16,210 nt of DNA from NCBI GenBank assembly GCA_020060215.1, contig JAGVAP010000071.1:1-16210 (forward strand), given 5' to 3'. The notes below the pieces were generated by a model. The model made no database searches and had not been told where the DNA came from. It saw only the letters and a program-made list of their open reading frames with translations. A program made the translations under genes and the position numbers. Below, piece by piece: positions 14,540 to 16,210 of this stretch. Each line of letters opens with the position of its first letter. Position 1 is the first letter of the stretch. This stretch comes from Deltaproteobacteria bacterium. GTDB lineage: Bacteria; Desulfobacterota; DSM-4660; Desulfatiglandales; HGW-15.

Positions 14540-16210
14540 CCCGCCTGGACCTCCTGTTGCAGCATCTGGGAAGCCTTCTCTTCGGAGAGGGCTTCCACTT
14601 CTCTCAGCAGGTTTTCCAGTTCGTCTCCCTCCTCCTCTTGGGACAGGGCTTGGGCCAGGGCAGCGGCAAGGTCCGCGATGGTCGGGGACTCGAAAAATCT
14701 GCGCAGGGGGATATCCACATGGAACGTGTCCTGGACTCGGGCGAGGATCTGTGTGGCGATCAAAGAATGCCCTCCCAGGGCAAAGAAATTGTCATGGATC
14801 CCGATCTCGCGAAGCCCGAGCAGTTCCGACCAGATATCGGCGAGCCGGCGCTCGACCGGGTTCCTTGGCGGGATGCGCTCCGTATGAGGCTTCAACACAT
14901 TCCCCACCATACGGGTGATCGCTACACGGTCTACCTTACCGCCAGGGGTCATGGGGAAACGGTCAAGGGAGACGAAAGAGGCGGGGATCATGTACGAAGG
15001 CAGCTTTTCCTGAAGATGATGCCGCAGATCTTCGGGCGACGGGGCATGTTCGGGCGCCAGGACCACATAGGCTGTGAGGGGCTGGTCTCCGGCCTCTCCA
15101 GCACCTCCCCCTGTGACCAGGGCATCCTTCACGCCGGGGTGTCTCCTGAGCATCGTCTCGATCTCTCCCAGCTCCACCCGGAATCCCCTCACCTTCACCT
15201 GGTGGTCGATTCGTCCAAGGAGATCGATCCCTCCCCCCGGGAGATAACGGGCCAGGTCCCCGGTGCGATAGAGCCTGGTCCCTCTCCCTTCAGGTTGAGC
15301 TTCTTGATGGGTTTCGCTGCGCTCCACCCATCCTACGGCCACGTCTGGCCTCATGAAGGGATCCGGGACAAACTTCTCCGCGGTCAGGTCGGGGCGGTTC
15401 AGATACCCCCTTGCCACTCCGATCCCCCCGAGCCACAGCTCTCCCGCCACCCCCGCAGGGACACCGTTTCCATACATGTCCAGGATGAAGCCTCTTCTTC
15501 CTGCGAGGACCTCTCCGATGGGGACCCTGCCCATGGAGAAGATCCCGGCAGGATCGGAGGGCACCTCAAAAATCGTAGCCGTGATCGTGGTCTCGGTTGG
15601 ACCGTAGGCGTTGAGGATTCGCGCGGTCTCCATCGCGAGTTCCCCGGGGCTCTTCGGCCGGAACAGGTCCCCGCCGATGATCACCAGCCGGAGTTCCGGA
15701 ACCGGGGTCTTTTCCCGATCCCAATGAGAAACGACCTGGTTCCAGTATGCCGGGGGAAGGTTGATGACCGAAAGCCCCAGTTCGGAGACCCTTTGCCGGA
15801 AATCTCGAGGCCCCCAGAGATCACCGTGCATCAGCACGACCCGCGAACCCGTGATGAGGGGAGGGAGGAGCTGCTCGAGAGATGCATCGAATACGAGGGA
15901 GGCGAACTGAAGAATGCGGTCCTCCGGTGTGAGCCGGTAATGGTCCCGGATGGAAAGACAATGTTCGGCCAGGGCGCAGTGTGGGATGAGCACGCCCTTG
16001 GGAATCCCGGTGGACCCGGAGGTATAGATGATATATGCGAGGTTGGAGGGGTCGATGTCCACGTCGGGGCTCTCGTCGGACTCCCGGGCGATCAGGGGCC
16101 AGTCGGAGTCCAGGCAAAGAACGGTTGGAGGTTGGAGGTTGGAGGTTGGAGGCAACTGAAAAGATTGTCGGAGGTTGGAGGTTGAAGGTTGGAGGCTATC
16201 TGATCTCTGA
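14308..16210 (-). CDS. Non-ribosomal peptide synthetase, A-PCP part (5' end outside window), with extended antisense tail
   Basis: The frame is open from the right edge to TGA at 14308 (633 codons). Visible are the end of the A2-A3 loop, TSGSTGIPKG (encoded around 15994-16023), FDASLEQL, NAYGPTETT, the A7 region LYRTGDLARY, PGGKVDRVAI, and a carrier domain with phosphopantetheine serine encoded at 14764-14766 (LGGHSLIATQ). There is no thioesterase or epimerase, so the thioester is passed to the next protein, most simply the C-A-PCP subunit starting at 13465. Pocket code read by alignment is DAENIGAITK, substrate unassigned. The expected C-terminus is the helix LLREVEALSEEKASQMLQQE, encoded down to about 14550. 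Instead the frame continues about 76 codons antisense through the end of the PEP-CTERM gene, giving a Ser/Pro/Ala-rich tail. That looks like loss of the native stop. Heptad repeats occupy the loop at the right edge and one hairpin repeat lies between motifs A6 and A7. Confidence 0.93.
   Translation of the reverse strand, partial: QRSDSLQPSTSNLRQSFQLPPTSNLQPPTVLCLDSDWPLIARESDESPDVDIDPSNLAYIIYTSGSTGIPKGVLIPHCALAEHCLSIRDHYRLTPEDRILQFASLVFDASLEQLLPPLITGSRVVLMHGDLWGPRDFRQRVSELGLSVINLPPAYWNQVVSHWDREKTPVPELRLVIIGGDLFRPKSPGELAMETARILNAYGPTETTITATIFEVPSDPAGIFSMGRVPIGEVLAGRRGFILDMYGNGVPAGVAGELWLGGIGVARGYLNRPDLTAEKFVPDPFMRPDVAVGWVERSETHQEAQPEGRGTRLYRTGDLARYLPGGGIDLLGRIDHQVKVRGFRVELGEIETMLRRHPGVKDALVTGGGAGEAGDQPLTAYVVLAPEHAPSPEDLRHHLQEKLPSYMIPASFVSLDRFPMTPGGKVDRVAITRMVGNVLKPHTERIPPRNPVERRLADIWSELLGLREIGIHDNFFALGGHSLIATQILARVQDTFHVDIPLRRFFESPTIADLAAALAQALSQEEEGDELENLLREVEALSEEKASQMLQQEVQAGYIESASARANETLRIPASTVSPETSSNSVPGSGTWAGPAVPVASSHIPAATSSNSGIESEYRSIPNREIAADPETA
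15303..15340. repeat. Short hairpin repeat, copy 3 (encodes GWVERSETHQ in frame)
   Basis: It begins CTTGATGGGTTTCGCTGCGC and ends ACCCATCCTACGGCC; GATGGGT and ACCCATC form a perfect 7-bp stem. It lies between motifs A6 and A7 of the right-hand NRPS gene, the same protein location as the two copies in the left-hand gene. Confidence 0.8.
16124..16210. repeat. Heptanucleotide-array element in NRPS, left half (continues beyond window)
   Basis: Four perfect GTTGGAG units lie at 16124-16151, followed by the same internal sequence as the element at 3041-3205, up to CTGATCTCTGA at the edge. It sits in the equivalent A2-A3 loop of the right-hand NRPS gene. A right arm, if present, would lie outside the window. 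Confidence 0.88.

Noticed and set aside
14401..16185. Long plus-strand open frame opposite the right-hand NRPS gene
   Set aside because: It runs antisense to a clear adenylation and carrier domain, shows no recognisable protein, and is explained by high-GC lack of stops. The same holds for the long plus-strand frames at 52-984, 3409-4245, 5169-6503 and 6537-7709.

Overview
This window is a high-GC (around 60 % or more by eye) piece of a bacterial non-ribosomal peptide synthetase (NRPS) cluster. Four NRPS genes lie on the minus strand. A single plus-strand gene, for a PEP-CTERM-sorted secreted protein, sits between two of them. The PEP-CTERM protein implies a Gram-negative host with exosortase. 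That, together with heptanucleotide and octanucleotide repeat arrays and short hairpin repeats of the kind common in Desulfobacterota ('Deltaproteobacteria'), makes such a host the best guess; it is an inference, since no rRNA or housekeeping gene is present.

Layout in NRPS transcription order (right to left): (i) 16210-14308, 3' part of an NRPS gene (adenylation domain from its A2-A3 loop, then a carrier domain), running off the right edge. (ii) 13694-14539 on the plus strand, the PEP-CTERM/DNRLRE-type protein, converging on and overlapping the end of (i). (iii) 13465-10097, a complete one-module NRPS (C-A-PCP). (iv) 10100-5196, a complete module with an N-terminal TubC-type docking domain and a terminal epimerization domain (docking-C-A-PCP-E); its TTG start overlaps the stop of (iii). 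(v) 4929-1, an NRPS beginning C-A-PCP-C and running off the left edge. The predicted assembly order is X (gene i) - Ala (iii) - D-Ala (iv) - Y (v) - at least one more residue. The two central A domains share the pocket code DLFNNALTYK, which I recall as an alanine code. The flanking A domains have codes I cannot assign (DAENIGAITK and DAEHLGAVSK). No thioesterase, transporter, regulator or carrier-activating enzyme is inside the window.

The unusual part is the repeat content within the coding sequence. All four A domains carry 7-bp-period DNA arrays in the same surface loop, just before the ATP-binding motif TSGSTG. In the leftmost gene this is a full inverted structure with 29-nt arms (28/29 matching). 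Two A domains also carry in-frame copies of a short hairpin repeat encoding GWVERSE(x)HQ between motifs A6 and A7. A further inverted octamer array lies in the 266-bp gap between genes (iv) and (v). The rightmost NRPS gene has apparently lost its stop codon and reads about 76 codons antisense through the end of the PEP-CTERM gene.
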